Source: Leptotrichia wadei (GTDB lineage: Bacteria > Fusobacteriota > Fusobacteriia > Fusobacteriales > Leptotrichiaceae). From it: 64,000 bases of DNA. The stretch lies in the NCBI RefSeq assembly GCF_007990545.2, contig NZ_AP019829.2, forward strand, positions 1,426,001 through 1,490,000, read 5' to 3'. Below the pieces are notes generated by a model. The model made no database searches and had not been told where the DNA came from. It worked only from the letters and a program-made list of their open reading frames with translations. Both the position numbers and the translations under genes were made by a program. This document shows, in pieces, positions 29,079 through 37,199 of this stretch (the first letter of the stretch is position 1; each line of letters begins with the position of its first letter).

Positions 29079-29519
29079 TTAATCTTCTTTCCCTAAAATT
29101 TCCTGTATTTCATTTTTAAGGCTTTCCAGTGTATATTTTTTCATTTCATCTTCCATAGCCTTCTGTATTGTTTCCATCTTTCTGTCAAGCAATTTATGAA
29201 TATTTTTCCCCACAGGACATTCTGGATTCGGATTTTTATGAAAATTAAACAATTCATTATTTTCCAATGGTTCTATTGCCACATATACATCATAAAATGT
29301 TATCTCCTTTAGAGGTTTTGTCACTTCAATTCCTCCTATTCCTCTTGCAACTGTTATCAATCCTGCATTCTTCAATTGTGTTAAAATTTTTCTTATAATA
29401 ACAGGATTTGTATTTATACTTCCAGCAAGAAAATCACTTGTAATCTTGTACTCATCTTTAAATACCTCTACACATGCAAAAATATGTAGTGCTATCGTAA
29501 ATCTACTTGATATCTGCAT
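29079..29519 (-). CDS. Rrf2-family transcriptional regulator
   Basis: A 146-aa winged-helix regulator. The DNA-binding part reads RFTIALHIFACVEV, then NPVIIRKILTQLKNAGLITVARGIGG. It lacks the three-Cys iron-sulfur cluster of IscR and NsrR and resembles YwnA-like redox members. First gene of the Rrf2-macrodomain-sirtuin operon. Two copies of the dyad GATGTAA-N9-TTACAtC lie at its promoter, so it probably represses itself and the operon. Confidence 0.9.
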   Translation of the reverse strand: MQISSRFTIALHIFACVEVFKDEYKITSDFLAGSINTNPVIIRKILTQLKNAGLITVARGIGGIEVTKPLKEITFYDVYVAIEPLENNELFNFHKNPNPECPVGKNIHKLLDRKMETIQKAMEDEMKKYTLESLKNEIQEILGKED

Positions 29520-29628
29520 AATCTCATTCTCCTTTTTTCTATATTTTTATTTTTTTTTAATGGCTTTTTTTATTTTCAAAACTTCAAAATTGACTCTGAT
29601 ATTCTATAAAACTTCTAATCTCCCTTTA

Positions 29629-29700
29629 GATGTAATAGTGATAGTTACATCTTATAAAATCATGATACAATATTTTTGATGTAATGTCAATAGTTACAAC
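29629..29700 (-). promoter_or_regulatory. promoter with two Rrf2-type operators
   Basis: Minus-strand TTGACA (29685-29690), 17-nt spacer, TATCAT (29662-29667). Two 23-bp dyads flank it: GATGTAA-N9-TTACATC at 29629-29651, just past the start site, and GATGTAA-N9-TTACAAC at 29678-29700, over the -35 box. They are 49 bp apart. The Rrf2 protein encoded next is the likely ligand. Confidence 0.7.
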
Positions 29701-29718
29701 AAAAAAATTATAAATAAA

Positions 29719-29761
29719 AAACTTCTTTAATTAAGATTTTTTCTTAAATTTAAAGAAGTTT
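29719..29761 (-). terminator. terminator of the decayed secreted-protein gene
   Basis: AAACTTCTTTA (29719-29729) pairs with TAAAGAAGTTT (29751-29761), with T runs on either side. Confidence 0.75.
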
Positions 29762-29828
29762 ATTATATTCACTTTAAATTACTTTGTAACTTTAGGTAAC
29801 TTTTATTATTTTACTCTTACCTTCAAAC

Positions 29829-30359
29829 TTATAATTTATTTCCTAAAAAACTTGGTTTATATAATCTAATCTCTTTGTCTGCTTCTCTCATTTGTAAATC
29901 ATTTTCATGAATATTTCATTTTTCATCAATATATCTTACAATTTCTCCATTAGAATCAAAATAGTATCTCTTTTCAGAAATTCCAAGAACTTTAGGATTT
30001 TCTTTCCATACAGACTCTCCTGTAGGCATTACTTTTATGATATGTTCTGTATGTGTCATTTTTTCATATATAAAGTAAACTTTATCATTTTTTATATAAT
30101 ATTCTCTATATTCATTTCCTGTTTCAAAATAAAAATAGCTTACTATTTTTTCAGTACATTTCCTTTATAGTAATAGCTAACTTCTCCTATAGCTCCATCA
30201 TCTACCTCTTCTTTTCATACTGTCAATCTCTCTTTATCTGTTCCATCCTTTTCATTTCTTATTTCCTGTATTACAGGATTTACCTTAGCTACAGCATACA
30301 CAGCAGTATTGAATGAAAAAAAATAACATAAACAATACAAAATTCGTTATTTTTCTCAT
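29829..30359 (-). pseudogene. decayed secreted protein gene
   Basis: AAGGAG precedes ATG at 30359 and a signal sequence MRKITNFVLFMLFFF. A frameshift in a run of eight T residues moves the rest (FNTAVYAVAKVNPVIQEIRNE) to another frame. That frame then meets TGA and TAG and shifts again before YYFDSNGEIVRYIDEK, another TGA and the end at TAA. The repeats of Tyr-Phe-Asp-Gly resemble MORN/YwqK-like secreted proteins of this group, a weak assignment. Its terminator is intact. Confidence 0.65.
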
Positions 30360-30377
30360 AACAAAATATCTCCTTTT

Positions 30378-30611
30378 CTATTCTTCTTTAGGATGGGTCA
30401 TTCCTCATTCTTTACGTAATTTTGTCATAATATCTATTCCAGCTTCATTTTGTTAATTTCTACTCAATAAAATATATCCTTGTTTCAAAGTGAAGTCAAG
30501 AAAAAGATAGAGTAAAAAAATAACAGTTTCATAATCATCGGTTTCCTTGTCATAAGACTTTTTTAATTATTTCTTACATTCGAATAATTTGTAGCTATCA
30601 TTTAAATCCAC
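30378..30611 (-). pseudogene. possible decayed ORF with three in-frame stops
   Basis: One frame gives DLNDSYKLFECKK, TAA, a charged and hydrophobic stretch (KKSYDKETDDYETVIF), TAA, IDIMTKLRKE, TGA and GMTHPKEE. Composition is protein-like and AAGAGGTG lies at the 5' end. No family is recognised. Confidence 0.3.
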
Positions 30612-30875
30612 CTCTTTATTATTGTACAAAAATCAATACAATTTGCTATTTTTACAACGAAAAGCTTTTCGTTTCATTTTTTATTTGTCATAATATCTTA
30701 TACAATCTGTGATTCAATTAAAAATATAGAGATATTTTTAAAATTTATTCAATCATTTTCTTTATATTTCCACAATTTATACCAAAAGGTAACTATATAA
30801 CAAAAAAGTGCATTCTTGCCATTTGTTTCATTATGTTATAAAATAAACATACAAAAGAAAAAGGAGGAATCATAT

Positions 30876-31226
30876 ATGAAAAATTATTCAATAGGAATTG
30901 CAGATGGAGCAAGAACAGAGTTTCATCAAACATTAGGATTAACAGGAGCGGAAGTAAGTTTTAACAGTTTACCTGCAGGTGTAAGCGTACCATTTGTTCA
31001 TTCGCATAAAGAAAATGAGGAAATATACATAATTACAGAGGGTAAAGGTACTCTGACAATAGATGGTGAAGTTGTTAAAATAAAAAAAGGAAATGTAATT
31101 AAAATATCCCCTAATGGTAAAAGACAATTTGCAGCCGCAGATGATGAAGGTATCAGCTATGTATGTGTTCAAGTAAAAGAAAATTCATTAACTTCATATA
31201 CTGAAAATGATGCCATTATATATTAA
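30876..31226 (+). CDS. small cupin-domain protein
   Basis: A 116-aa single cupin. Motif 1 is HSHKENEEIYIITEGKG and motif 2 is GNVIKISPNGKRQF, where the usual metal His is replaced. It may therefore bind metal weakly or be a structural or sensor cupin. The start at 30876 has AAGGAGG 7 nt upstream; the frame runs 20 codons further without support. It is followed by a terminator and a HxlR regulator gene that may control it. Confidence 0.88.
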   Translation: MKNYSIGIADGARTEFHQTLGLTGAEVSFNSLPAGVSVPFVHSHKENEEIYIITEGKGTLTIDGEVVKIKKGNVIKISPNGKRQFAAADDEGISYVCVQVKENSLTSYTENDAIIY

Positions 31227-31246
31227 TATTATATATTAATAGGGTT

Positions 31247-31334
31247 TGTCTCAAAAAAAAATTTAAAAAATAATGTGGAAACTGTATTTTTGAATTATTT
31301 AAAATTTTACTATTTTGAGACAGCTCTTTTTTTT
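31247..31334 (+). terminator. terminator after the cupin gene
   Basis: TGTCTCAAAA (31247-31256) pairs perfectly with TTTTGAGACA (31313-31322), then GCTC and T8. The loop is long (56 nt). Confidence 0.65.
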
Positions 31335-31386
31335 GTACTTACTTAAAGTATCATATGATGGTATAATGAATGCAAGAGGTGATTTT

Positions 31387-31701
31387 ATGAGAAAAATATA
31401 TACAGAATGTCCAGTTGAATATACTGCTTCAATGATAGCTAATAAATGGAAAATACTAATATTGAGGGATTTATTAACTGGTACAAAAAGATATAATGAA
31501 TTAACAAAATCTATAGTCGGAATCAGTGCAAAAGTTTTAACTGAAAATTTAAGACAACTTGAAAGTGATGGAATAGTTGTAAGAAAAGTATATCCAGTTG
31601 TTCCACCAAAAGTAGAATATTCTCTTACAAAGAAAGGTAGTGAACTAAAACCTATTTTTGATTTAATGAACGAATATGGAAATAAATATAAGAAAAAATA
31701 A
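31387..31701 (+). CDS. HxlR-family transcriptional regulator
   Basis: A 104-aa winged-helix regulator beginning MRKIYTECPVEY, with Cys8 in the conserved CPV position. The core is MIANKWKILILRDLLTGTKRYNEL and the wing GIVVRKVYPVVPPKVEYSLT. Family members sense aldehydes, quinones or disulfide stress. GAGGTG lies just before ATG at 31387, with a -10 box TATAAT at 31362-31367. It is probably linked to the cupin gene before it. Confidence 0.9.
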   Translation: MRKIYTECPVEYTASMIANKWKILILRDLLTGTKRYNELTKSIVGISAKVLTENLRQLESDGIVVRKVYPVVPPKVEYSLTKKGSELKPIFDLMNEYGNKYKKK

Positions 31702-31766
31702 GTATACTGCACCCAAAATTTTGGACACTCTCTAAATATAATATTATGAAAACTATATTTTGAATT

Positions 31767-31806
31767 AAAAGCTGTCTCATGAGGATTATTTTATGAAACA
31801 GCTTTT
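31767..31806 (+). terminator. terminator after the HxlR gene
   Basis: AAAAGCTGT (31767-31775) pairs with ACAGCTTTT (31798-31806); T-rich DNA follows. Confidence 0.75.
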
Positions 31807-31852
31807 TCATTTTTTAATCATTTTTTACTAAAATATAAACTTTACATAAAAA

Positions 31853-32185
31853 TTAAAGACCTGCTGGATCATAAAATATAATTCTCTTATCATAATCTAT
31901 TGCTATATTGATCCCTTCGTTCATAGATAAAGTCGAATTTTTATAATATCCAAGTATTGTTACTCCTATATTTCTATATCTTAATCCATTAATTCTACAT
32001 AATTTGAAATTCATAACAGTTCTCGTACCTCCTCCTCCGTGTACCTCTTCTCCCATCGTATACCTTCTTATAACCTTTCCTCCTTCACAATATCCCTTTT
32101 CAACTGTAATCTGAGGATAACCAAGTCCAAATGAAAAGCTCAAACTTCCTAAAACTAATGATAAAAGAATTACAATTCTTTTCAT
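31853..32185 (-). CDS. small secreted protein of unknown function
   Basis: A 110-aa protein with a signal peptide (MKRIVILLSLVLGSLSFSFG). The mature part has two Cys (YCEGG, KLCRING) that could form a disulfide, a glycine run (HGGGGTR) and a strand-rich C-terminus. I do not recognise the family. AAAGGTG precedes the chosen start; an earlier in-frame start adds eleven residues. Confidence 0.6.
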   Translation of the reverse strand: MKRIVILLSLVLGSLSFSFGLGYPQITVEKGYCEGGKVIRRYTMGEEVHGGGGTRTVMNFKLCRINGLRYRNIGVTILGYYKNSTLSMNEGINIAIDYDKRIIFYDPAGL

Positions 32186-32295
32186 AAAAATCAGCACCTT
32201 TCTTAATATATTTTTCAATTTTATATTATTTTACATCACTATCCTTTCTTTTTTTTTGATTAGAATATAATTTGAATAATAAAAATTTCTAATTT

Positions 32296-32329
32296 AAAAT
32301 ACGACAAAAATATTTACATCGGTTTTTTG
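32296..32329. repeat. direct repeat, left copy, flanking the AlbA_2 gene
   Basis: Shares AAAATACGACAAAAA, then TAC, TCGGTTTT and TG with the copy at 33633-33665, about 30 bp with few changes. Confidence 0.5.
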
Positions 32330-32336
32330 TGGTTTT

Positions 32337-33590
32337 TTAGTTTTTATAATACTTAGTTCCTCTTCCATTTCCAATAGTTACAATATATTTTTTCTCAACC
32401 AAAGATTTCAATAATTTCAAATTTTTGTCCTTTTTAAACCCTGTTATTTCTGATATTTCTTTATTCGATAAAATATTTCCATCTTTTAATATTTCAAATA
32501 CAATTTTTTCATCTTTAGACAAAAATATTTTATTAAAAATTGTAAAAAGTGTGATTTTTATTGAGTTTTCATTGATTTCATAAATAGGTTTTGTGCTATA
32601 ATTTCTGTAAATTTCATTTATTCTTCTTATTCCTGTTCCAAACATTTCAATATACTTCAATCTAAAAAAAACATTTCCCAAAATAGGATTTCTAAGTTGT
32701 GAAATTTGTCCGTTTAAATATTCTTTTTCAGTTATTCCCGAAGGCAATCCTCCTGGAGAAACAACTTCAATTCTATTCTCAAACATTGATATTCTTATAT
32801 TTGAGTTTATATCCCAAGTTCTATGAATTATCGCATTTGCAATCACTTCTCTAAAAGCTTTTTCTGGTATTAATTCTTTTTCAATTCTTTCAAAACCCTG
32901 AATTTCCTCATATTTATAGTATCTTTCAAATACTTCTATAGTTTTATGAAATTGAGAAAAAATAGACATATTGACAAATGTATTTCGATCAAGAATCTCA
33001 TTTATATCCTTACCAAATCTCGCAATATCTATTCCTGAAAATGAATTTTTATCTGCTACAAGTGCCGCAGCATTGTTATAACCTTCTTTATCATCATATA
33101 AATTCAATGTTTTAAGTAAATCAATAGAAAAATTTTCAATTGCAAGTTTTTCCTTTAATTCTTTTTTCAATACTTCAAATTTTAACTCTTGATCATTTGA
33201 TCGTAATTCTTCAAAATATCTGTTCATTCCTTCCAAAGTAAGTCTATTCAATTCTAATCTGTCAACTTCAACAGTTGATGTATCATTTCTTTTATAGGCT
33301 TTTCCTTTGTATAAATACGGTTTATCAAGTCCCTCTTTAACTACAAGTGTTATAGTTTTATCCCTATTATTTTTTATAAAACTAAAATTAGGTTTTGGTA
33401 CAATATTATCATTTATTTTATTTTCAAGACTTAAGCATGTCTCATCCAAATCATCTATCCCTACAATTTTTCCATTATCATCAATTCCAAAAATTATTCT
33501 ACCTGAACCATAATTAGCAAAAGCACTCACTGTTTTTAAAAAAGTATTTGTTATCGTTAATTTTAATTCTAATTCTCTATTTTCTTTCAT
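32337..33590 (-). CDS. AlbA_2/Schlafen-type DNA-binding ATPase-like protein
   Basis: A 417-aa protein of the COG2865 kind, often annotated as RecG-like regulator. The N-terminal AlbA_2 domain shows ELELKLTITNTFLKTVSAFANYGSG and IFGIDDNGKIVGIDD. The middle carries HATPase_c_4-like signatures (EKAFREVIANAIIHRTW, RIEVVSPGGLPSGIT, RNPILGNVFF, EMFGTGIRRI). A winged helix ends it. Such proteins occur as regulators and in defence islands. It is flanked by a ~32-bp direct repeat, hinting at acquisition as a cassette. AGGAGG precedes ATG. Confidence 0.85.
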   Translation of the reverse strand: MKENRELELKLTITNTFLKTVSAFANYGSGRIIFGIDDNGKIVGIDDLDETCLSLENKINDNIVPKPNFSFIKNNRDKTITLVVKEGLDKPYLYKGKAYKRNDTSTVEVDRLELNRLTLEGMNRYFEELRSNDQELKFEVLKKELKEKLAIENFSIDLLKTLNLYDDKEGYNNAAALVADKNSFSGIDIARFGKDINEILDRNTFVNMSIFSQFHKTIEVFERYYKYEEIQGFERIEKELIPEKAFREVIANAIIHRTWDINSNIRISMFENRIEVVSPGGLPSGITEKEYLNGQISQLRNPILGNVFFRLKYIEMFGTGIRRINEIYRNYSTKPIYEINENSIKITLFTIFNKIFLSKDEKIVFEILKDGNILSNKEISEITGFKKDKNLKLLKSLVEKKYIVTIGNGRGTKYYKN

Positions 33591-33632
33591 ACCTTTAAAT
33601 CCTCCTGAAAAAATTATACCATAATTCCGTCA

Positions 33633-33665
33633 AAAATACGACAAAAAAAATACGTCGGTTTTCTG
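33633..33665. repeat. direct repeat, right copy, flanking the AlbA_2 gene
   Basis: Partner of 32296-32329. It overlaps the terminator of the next gene, so part of the similarity may come from terminator sequence. Confidence 0.5.
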
Positions 33666-33674
33666 ACGCATTTT
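33648..33674 (-). terminator. terminator after the AraC fragment
   Basis: AAAATACGTC pairs with GACGCATTTT with one G-U pair on the minus strand, followed by T8. Confidence 0.7.
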
Positions 33675-33682
33675 AATATCTA

Positions 33683-33973
33683 TTACTTCTCTTTTTGATA
33701 CTGCGAAACTGTTTTCCCTGTCCAATTTTTGAATGCTCGATAGAAGGACGAAATCTCTGTGTATCCAACCAGATAGGCTATTTCATCAATTGAAAGTTCC
33801 TCTGCTTCCAAATAGTTGAAAGTCATTATTTTCTGAATATCTTTCACCAGCTGATTAAAACTGGTATTTTCTGCCGACAGATTTCTTTGAAGAGTCCTTC
33901 CACTTATCCCAAACTCTTCTGCTACATTTTCTAAGCCAAACTGTCCACTAGGAATAAGCTGAAAAAATTTCAT
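33683..33973 (-). pseudogene. C-terminal fragment of an AraC-family regulator
   Basis: Ninety-six residues nearly identical to the C-terminus of the AraC protein at 24474-25451 (NVAEEFGISGRTLQRNL, DEIAYLVGYTEISSFYRAFK). The sensor half is gone; the frame opens right after the TMEM175 stop. Both helix-turn-helix motifs are intact, and GGGAG lies upstream of ATG at 33973, so a small DNA-binding protein could still be made and compete with the full regulator. Confidence 0.75.
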
Positions 33974-33977
33974 ATTT

Positions 33978-34565
33978 CTATTTTTCCCTTCTCCTTTTTG
34001 CCGCCTTATATTGTGCGGGAAGTACAATTCCAAGTAAAGTAATATAAACACTTGTCATCATTGCAGGCGGATAAAAGGTGCACGATATTATTAACCCTAT
34101 AATTTTTATAATTGTATCAATACTTAACCATCTCATCCTTATTTTTAATGATTCCTGTAGTTTCTCATCGTTTCTATTTGCTTTTCCTATCAAATGCCCA
34201 GAAATTATATTACAAAATGTAACAGCCAGAACTATTATCCCATAAAATCCTTGTGCTACACTACTGTTGTAATATGAAGTGACAAAAGAAGTCACATAAG
34301 GAAAAAACGAAGAAAAAAACAGTAAAACTACGTTTGCCCAGACAACTGCCGGTGTAATGTATTTTATTTTATGCCATTCATTATGCATATTTATCCACAT
34401 TGTTCCAAGCCAGAAAAATGAAATCGTATATGCAAAAAAATTTACTCTTAAATTCCAAAGGGCTTTTAAAGTTGCTGTTTCAGGCTTTTTTAGCTCTAAT
34501 ATGAGAATTGTCATAATAATTGCAAGTACGGCATCCATAAAAGCTGCAAGTCTTTCCTTATTCAT
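33978..34565 (-). CDS. TMEM175-family (DUF1211) putative channel, copy A
   Basis: A 195-aa membrane protein with about six helices. The first helix carries RLAAFMDAVLAIIMTILILEL, a variant of the FSD signature. Other helices follow with FFAYTISFFWLGTMW and FFSSFFPYVTSF. TGGAG lies 7 nt before ATG at 34565; an earlier in-frame start has no support. It is 801 bp from a nearly identical paralog. Confidence 0.82.
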   Translation of the reverse strand: MNKERLAAFMDAVLAIIMTILILELKKPETATLKALWNLRVNFFAYTISFFWLGTMWINMHNEWHKIKYITPAVVWANVVLLFFSSFFPYVTSFVTSYYNSSVAQGFYGIIVLAVTFCNIISGHLIGKANRNDEKLQESLKIRMRWLSIDTIIKIIGLIISCTFYPPAMMTSVYITLLGIVLPAQYKAAKRRREK

Positions 34566-34609
34566 AATCAAACTCCATTCCATGATTTTATAATAATAGT
34601 ACAATTGTA

Positions 34610-34775
34610 TCATAAATCAGTAGAAAATTCAATTTTCAGTTTTTCATCTTCTTCATCTGAAACTTCTTCAAACCACTCTGCATCTCCAGCTGTAATGGCA
34701 ATATGTGAAAACCAGCTGTCTTTCGTTGCTCCATGCCAATGCTTTACATTTTCATGATCAGTATTAGATTTACTA
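34610..34775 (-). pseudogene. 3' fragment of a cupin gene
   Basis: The frame reads VKHWHGATKDSWFSHIAI, then GDAEWFEEVSDEED and stops at TGA. This matches the second half of cupins that precede or follow carboxymuconolactone decarboxylases (compare VKHWHGAGETTSMSHLVI in the gene at 40173-41297). The 5' half is missing. Confidence 0.75.
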
Positions 34776-34781
34776 CTCCTA

Positions 34782-35366
34782 TTAATCCCTTCTTCTTTTT
34801 ATTGCCTTATACTGTTCCGGAAATGCAATTCCAAATAAAGTAATATAAACACTTATCATCATTGCTGGCGGATAAAATATACACGATATTATTAACCCAA
34901 TTATTTTTATACTTATATCAACTTTTATCCATCTTATCATTATTTTTAATGATTCCTGCAATTCTTTATCATGTTTATTCACCTTTTCTATCAGATACAA
35001 CGAAATTATATTGCAGAATGTAACAGCTAGAACTATTATCCCATAAAATCCTTGTGCTACACTACTGTTATAATATGAAGTGACAAAAGAAGTTACATAT
35101 GGAAAAAATGAAGAAAAGAAAAGTATTACTACATTTACCCAGACAATTGACGGTGTAATATATTTTATTTTATGCCATTCATTATGCAGATTTACCCACA
35201 TTGTTCCAAGCCAGAAAAATGAAAGCGTATATGCAAAAAAATCTACTCTCAGATTCCAAAGGGCTTTTAAAGTTGCTGTTTCAGGCTTTTTTAGCTCTAA
35301 TATGAGAATTGTCATAATAATTGCAAGTACGGCATCCATAAAAGCTGCAAGTCTTTCCTTATTCAT
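34782..35366 (-). CDS. TMEM175-family (DUF1211) putative channel, copy B
   Basis: A 194-aa paralog of copy A, with the same first helix (RLAAFMDAVLAIIMTILILEL) and near-identical start region. It differs mainly in the C-terminal third. Both copies keep open frames and the same TGGAG ribosome site, so both are probably expressed. Two subunit types could form mixed channels; this is speculation. Confidence 0.82.
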   Translation of the reverse strand: MNKERLAAFMDAVLAIIMTILILELKKPETATLKALWNLRVDFFAYTLSFFWLGTMWVNLHNEWHKIKYITPSIVWVNVVILFFSSFFPYVTSFVTSYYNSSVAQGFYGIIVLAVTFCNIISLYLIEKVNKHDKELQESLKIMIRWIKVDISIKIIGLIISCIFYPPAMMISVYITLFGIAFPEQYKAIKRRRD

Positions 35367-35410
35367 AATCAAACTCCATTCCATGATTTTATAATAATAG
35401 TACAATTGTA

Positions 35411-35490
35411 TCATAAATCAGTAGAAAATTCAATTTTCAGTTTTTCATCTTCTTCATCTGAAACTTCTTCAAACCACTCTGCATCTCCAG
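35411..35490 (-). pseudogene. short 3' fragment of the same cupin gene
   Basis: Second, shorter copy of the cupin 3' end (GDAEWFEEVSDEED and the same TGA), carried in the tandem duplication and cut at 35490 next to the flavodoxin gene. Confidence 0.7.
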
Positions 35491-35497
35491 TTTCTAT

Positions 35498-36118
35498 TCA
35501 GTATTTTAAGCTTTTCACCCAATCTACAACCTCAGATTCATTATAACTGCTGGAAAATCTTTGTCCATCAACCCAGTTTCCTGTTTTTGTCAATTTTTTC
35601 AATCTGTTTCCGCTAGTCCCATCTCCTGTTGACATTGATGTACCAAACGGAATTACAGTTTTTCCAGTAAAATCATTTTTCTTAACAAAATCATCCAGAA
35701 CCCAGGAAGCCTCTCTCCACCAAATCGGATACCCGATAAATACGGTATCATATGAAGAAAAATCAGGAATAACCGCATTTTTCAATTCTACATTTCTACT
35801 ATTTGGGTTATCATGTTCTCTGTTAACTCTACTATTTTTATCAGTCCAATTCAAATCATCACTTGTATACTCGTTTTTTACTTCCAATTTAACCAAATCT
35901 GCATTCGTTTCTCTCGCAATAATTTTAGCAACTCCTTCAGTTGTTCCAGTTTGCGAGTAATATACAACTAAGACTTTTCCGTTCCCTTTTTTTGCATTTC
36001 CGTTTTTTCTTGAATTTTGGTTATTTACTGCTGAAGAATTATTTCCACATGCAACAAATCCAAATAATACCGCCATATTTAAAATTACTTTACAAAATCT
36101 ATTTACAAAATTTTTCAT
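35498..36118 (-). CDS. flavodoxin-domain lipoprotein
   Basis: A 206-aa Flavodoxin_4-type protein. The N-terminus has lipobox LFGFVAC, so it is exported and lipid-anchored, with a Asn/Lys linker. The FMN phosphate loop is YYSQTGTTEGVA, then YPIWWREASWVLDDF and FGTSMSTGDG. It should carry electrons outside the cytoplasm, or reduce quinones. AGGAG lies 8 nt before ATG. It sits with secreted hydrolases and a cupin-decarboxylase, a set common in anaerobes. Confidence 0.88.
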   Translation of the reverse strand: MKNFVNRFCKVILNMAVLFGFVACGNNSSAVNNQNSRKNGNAKKGNGKVLVVYYSQTGTTEGVAKIIARETNADLVKLEVKNEYTSDDLNWTDKNSRVNREHDNPNSRNVELKNAVIPDFSSYDTVFIGYPIWWREASWVLDDFVKKNDFTGKTVIPFGTSMSTGDGTSGNRLKKLTKTGNWVDGQRFSSSYNESEVVDWVKSLKY

Positions 36119-36165
36119 TTTTTTGTCTCCTGTTTTATTTTTAAATATACTCTATATTCTTTGTT

Positions 36166-37158
36166 TTATAAATTTTTATTATAAAACTGTGTCAATTTTC
36201 CACTAATTTCTTTCACAAACTCAGGCTTCCAGTAAGTTTGAATATGAGTTGCACCTTTTACTAAAAATAATTCTTTATTATTTGTTCCAGTTGCATTTTT
36301 AAAAACTTCTTCTGTCATATACAAACTATCAGCCTTATCTCCAGCTATCATTAATAATGGTTGATTTATCAAATCTACATTAGTGTTAACATCAAAAGAC
36401 ATTAAATCTAATAAGCTACTAACTGTATTATTAGTTTGAGAATTTGGGTGTTTATGAGTTACTCCATAATATTCATAACCATCTCTATACAATTCAAAAG
36501 GTAATGCTGCTATTTCTTCTTTTGTCATTCCATCTGCAAAAGCTGGTGTGTATCTAACTTCTCCACCTGCTGCTTCTTGTGCTCTTGCATCTGAAGCATC
36601 TTTTAAACGAGTTTGTATAGTATCCATTTGTGTACGATTATATCCATTACGTCTAACATCACCTGTATTAAACATACTTACAGTCGCTACAGTTTTAAAT
36701 CTTTTATCTGTTTGTGCTACTTTTATTGAGTAGCCACCTCCACCACAAATTCCTAATAAACCTAATCTATTTTTATCTACACCAGGATATTGAGTTATGA
36801 AATCAGCTGCAGCTCTTATATCTTCCATACGATTTGCAGGTTTATCTACATAACGAGGTTTTCCTCCACTTGCTCCTTGATAAGCAGCATCAAAAGCTAT
36901 TGTAACATATCCTTGTTCTGCTAATTTTTGTGCATATAACCCTGCAACTTGTTCTTTAACTCCACCATTTGGGTGTGCCACTACTATTGCTGGAAATTTA
37001 CCATTTGGAGTATAATTTGCAGGTTTGTATACATTAGCTGCAATATCAATTCCATTAATTTTATAACTTACTTTTTCTACATTTACCTTTCCTTTTTCAT
37101 TTTTTGTAATCGCTCCATCATATACAAATGTAAAAGGATTATTTCTATAATTTGCCAT
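36166..37158 (-). CDS. alpha/beta hydrolase with a Cys-type nucleophile elbow
   Basis: A 330-aa alpha/beta hydrolase of the dienelactone hydrolase/YcjY type. The elbow reads LGICGGGG, with Cys in the nucleophile place instead of Ser; Asp follows in MIAGDKADS and His in GATHIQTYW. Cys nucleophiles are known for dienelactone hydrolases. No signal peptide remains with the chosen start; AGGAGG lies 7 nt before ATG at 37158. Substrate unknown, probably an ester or lactone. Confidence 0.85.
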   Translation of the reverse strand: MANYRNNPFTFVYDGAITKNEKGKVNVEKVSYKINGIDIAANVYKPANYTPNGKFPAIVVAHPNGGVKEQVAGLYAQKLAEQGYVTIAFDAAYQGASGGKPRYVDKPANRMEDIRAAADFITQYPGVDKNRLGLLGICGGGGYSIKVAQTDKRFKTVATVSMFNTGDVRRNGYNRTQMDTIQTRLKDASDARAQEAAGGEVRYTPAFADGMTKEEIAALPFELYRDGYEYYGVTHKHPNSQTNNTVSSLLDLMSFDVNTNVDLINQPLLMIAGDKADSLYMTEEVFKNATGTNNKELFLVKGATHIQTYWKPEFVKEISGKLTQFYNKNL

Positions 37159-37199
37159 TGCTATACCTCCTATTAAAAATGTCATAATTGATAATAATT

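Larger units (their letters stand above)
33978..35490. repeat. tandem duplication of a ~0.8-kb unit
   Basis: Unit A (33978-34689) and unit B (34782-35490) each hold a TMEM175 gene preceded by the 3' end of a cupin gene. The 5' portions are almost identical at an offset of 801 bp, ending abruptly at CATCTCCAG (34689 and 35490). The coding parts have diverged more toward their 3' ends. Confidence 0.85.

Noticed and set aside
31701-31730. TGCACCCAAAATTTTGGACA resembles an IS3/IS150-group terminal repeat
   Set aside because: No transposase, no partner repeat and no target duplication are seen; the short palindrome alone is not enough.
34357-35394. Plus-strand frames repeated in both TMEM175 copies
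   Set aside because: Both are antisense to the duplicated channel genes; their repetition only reflects the duplication.
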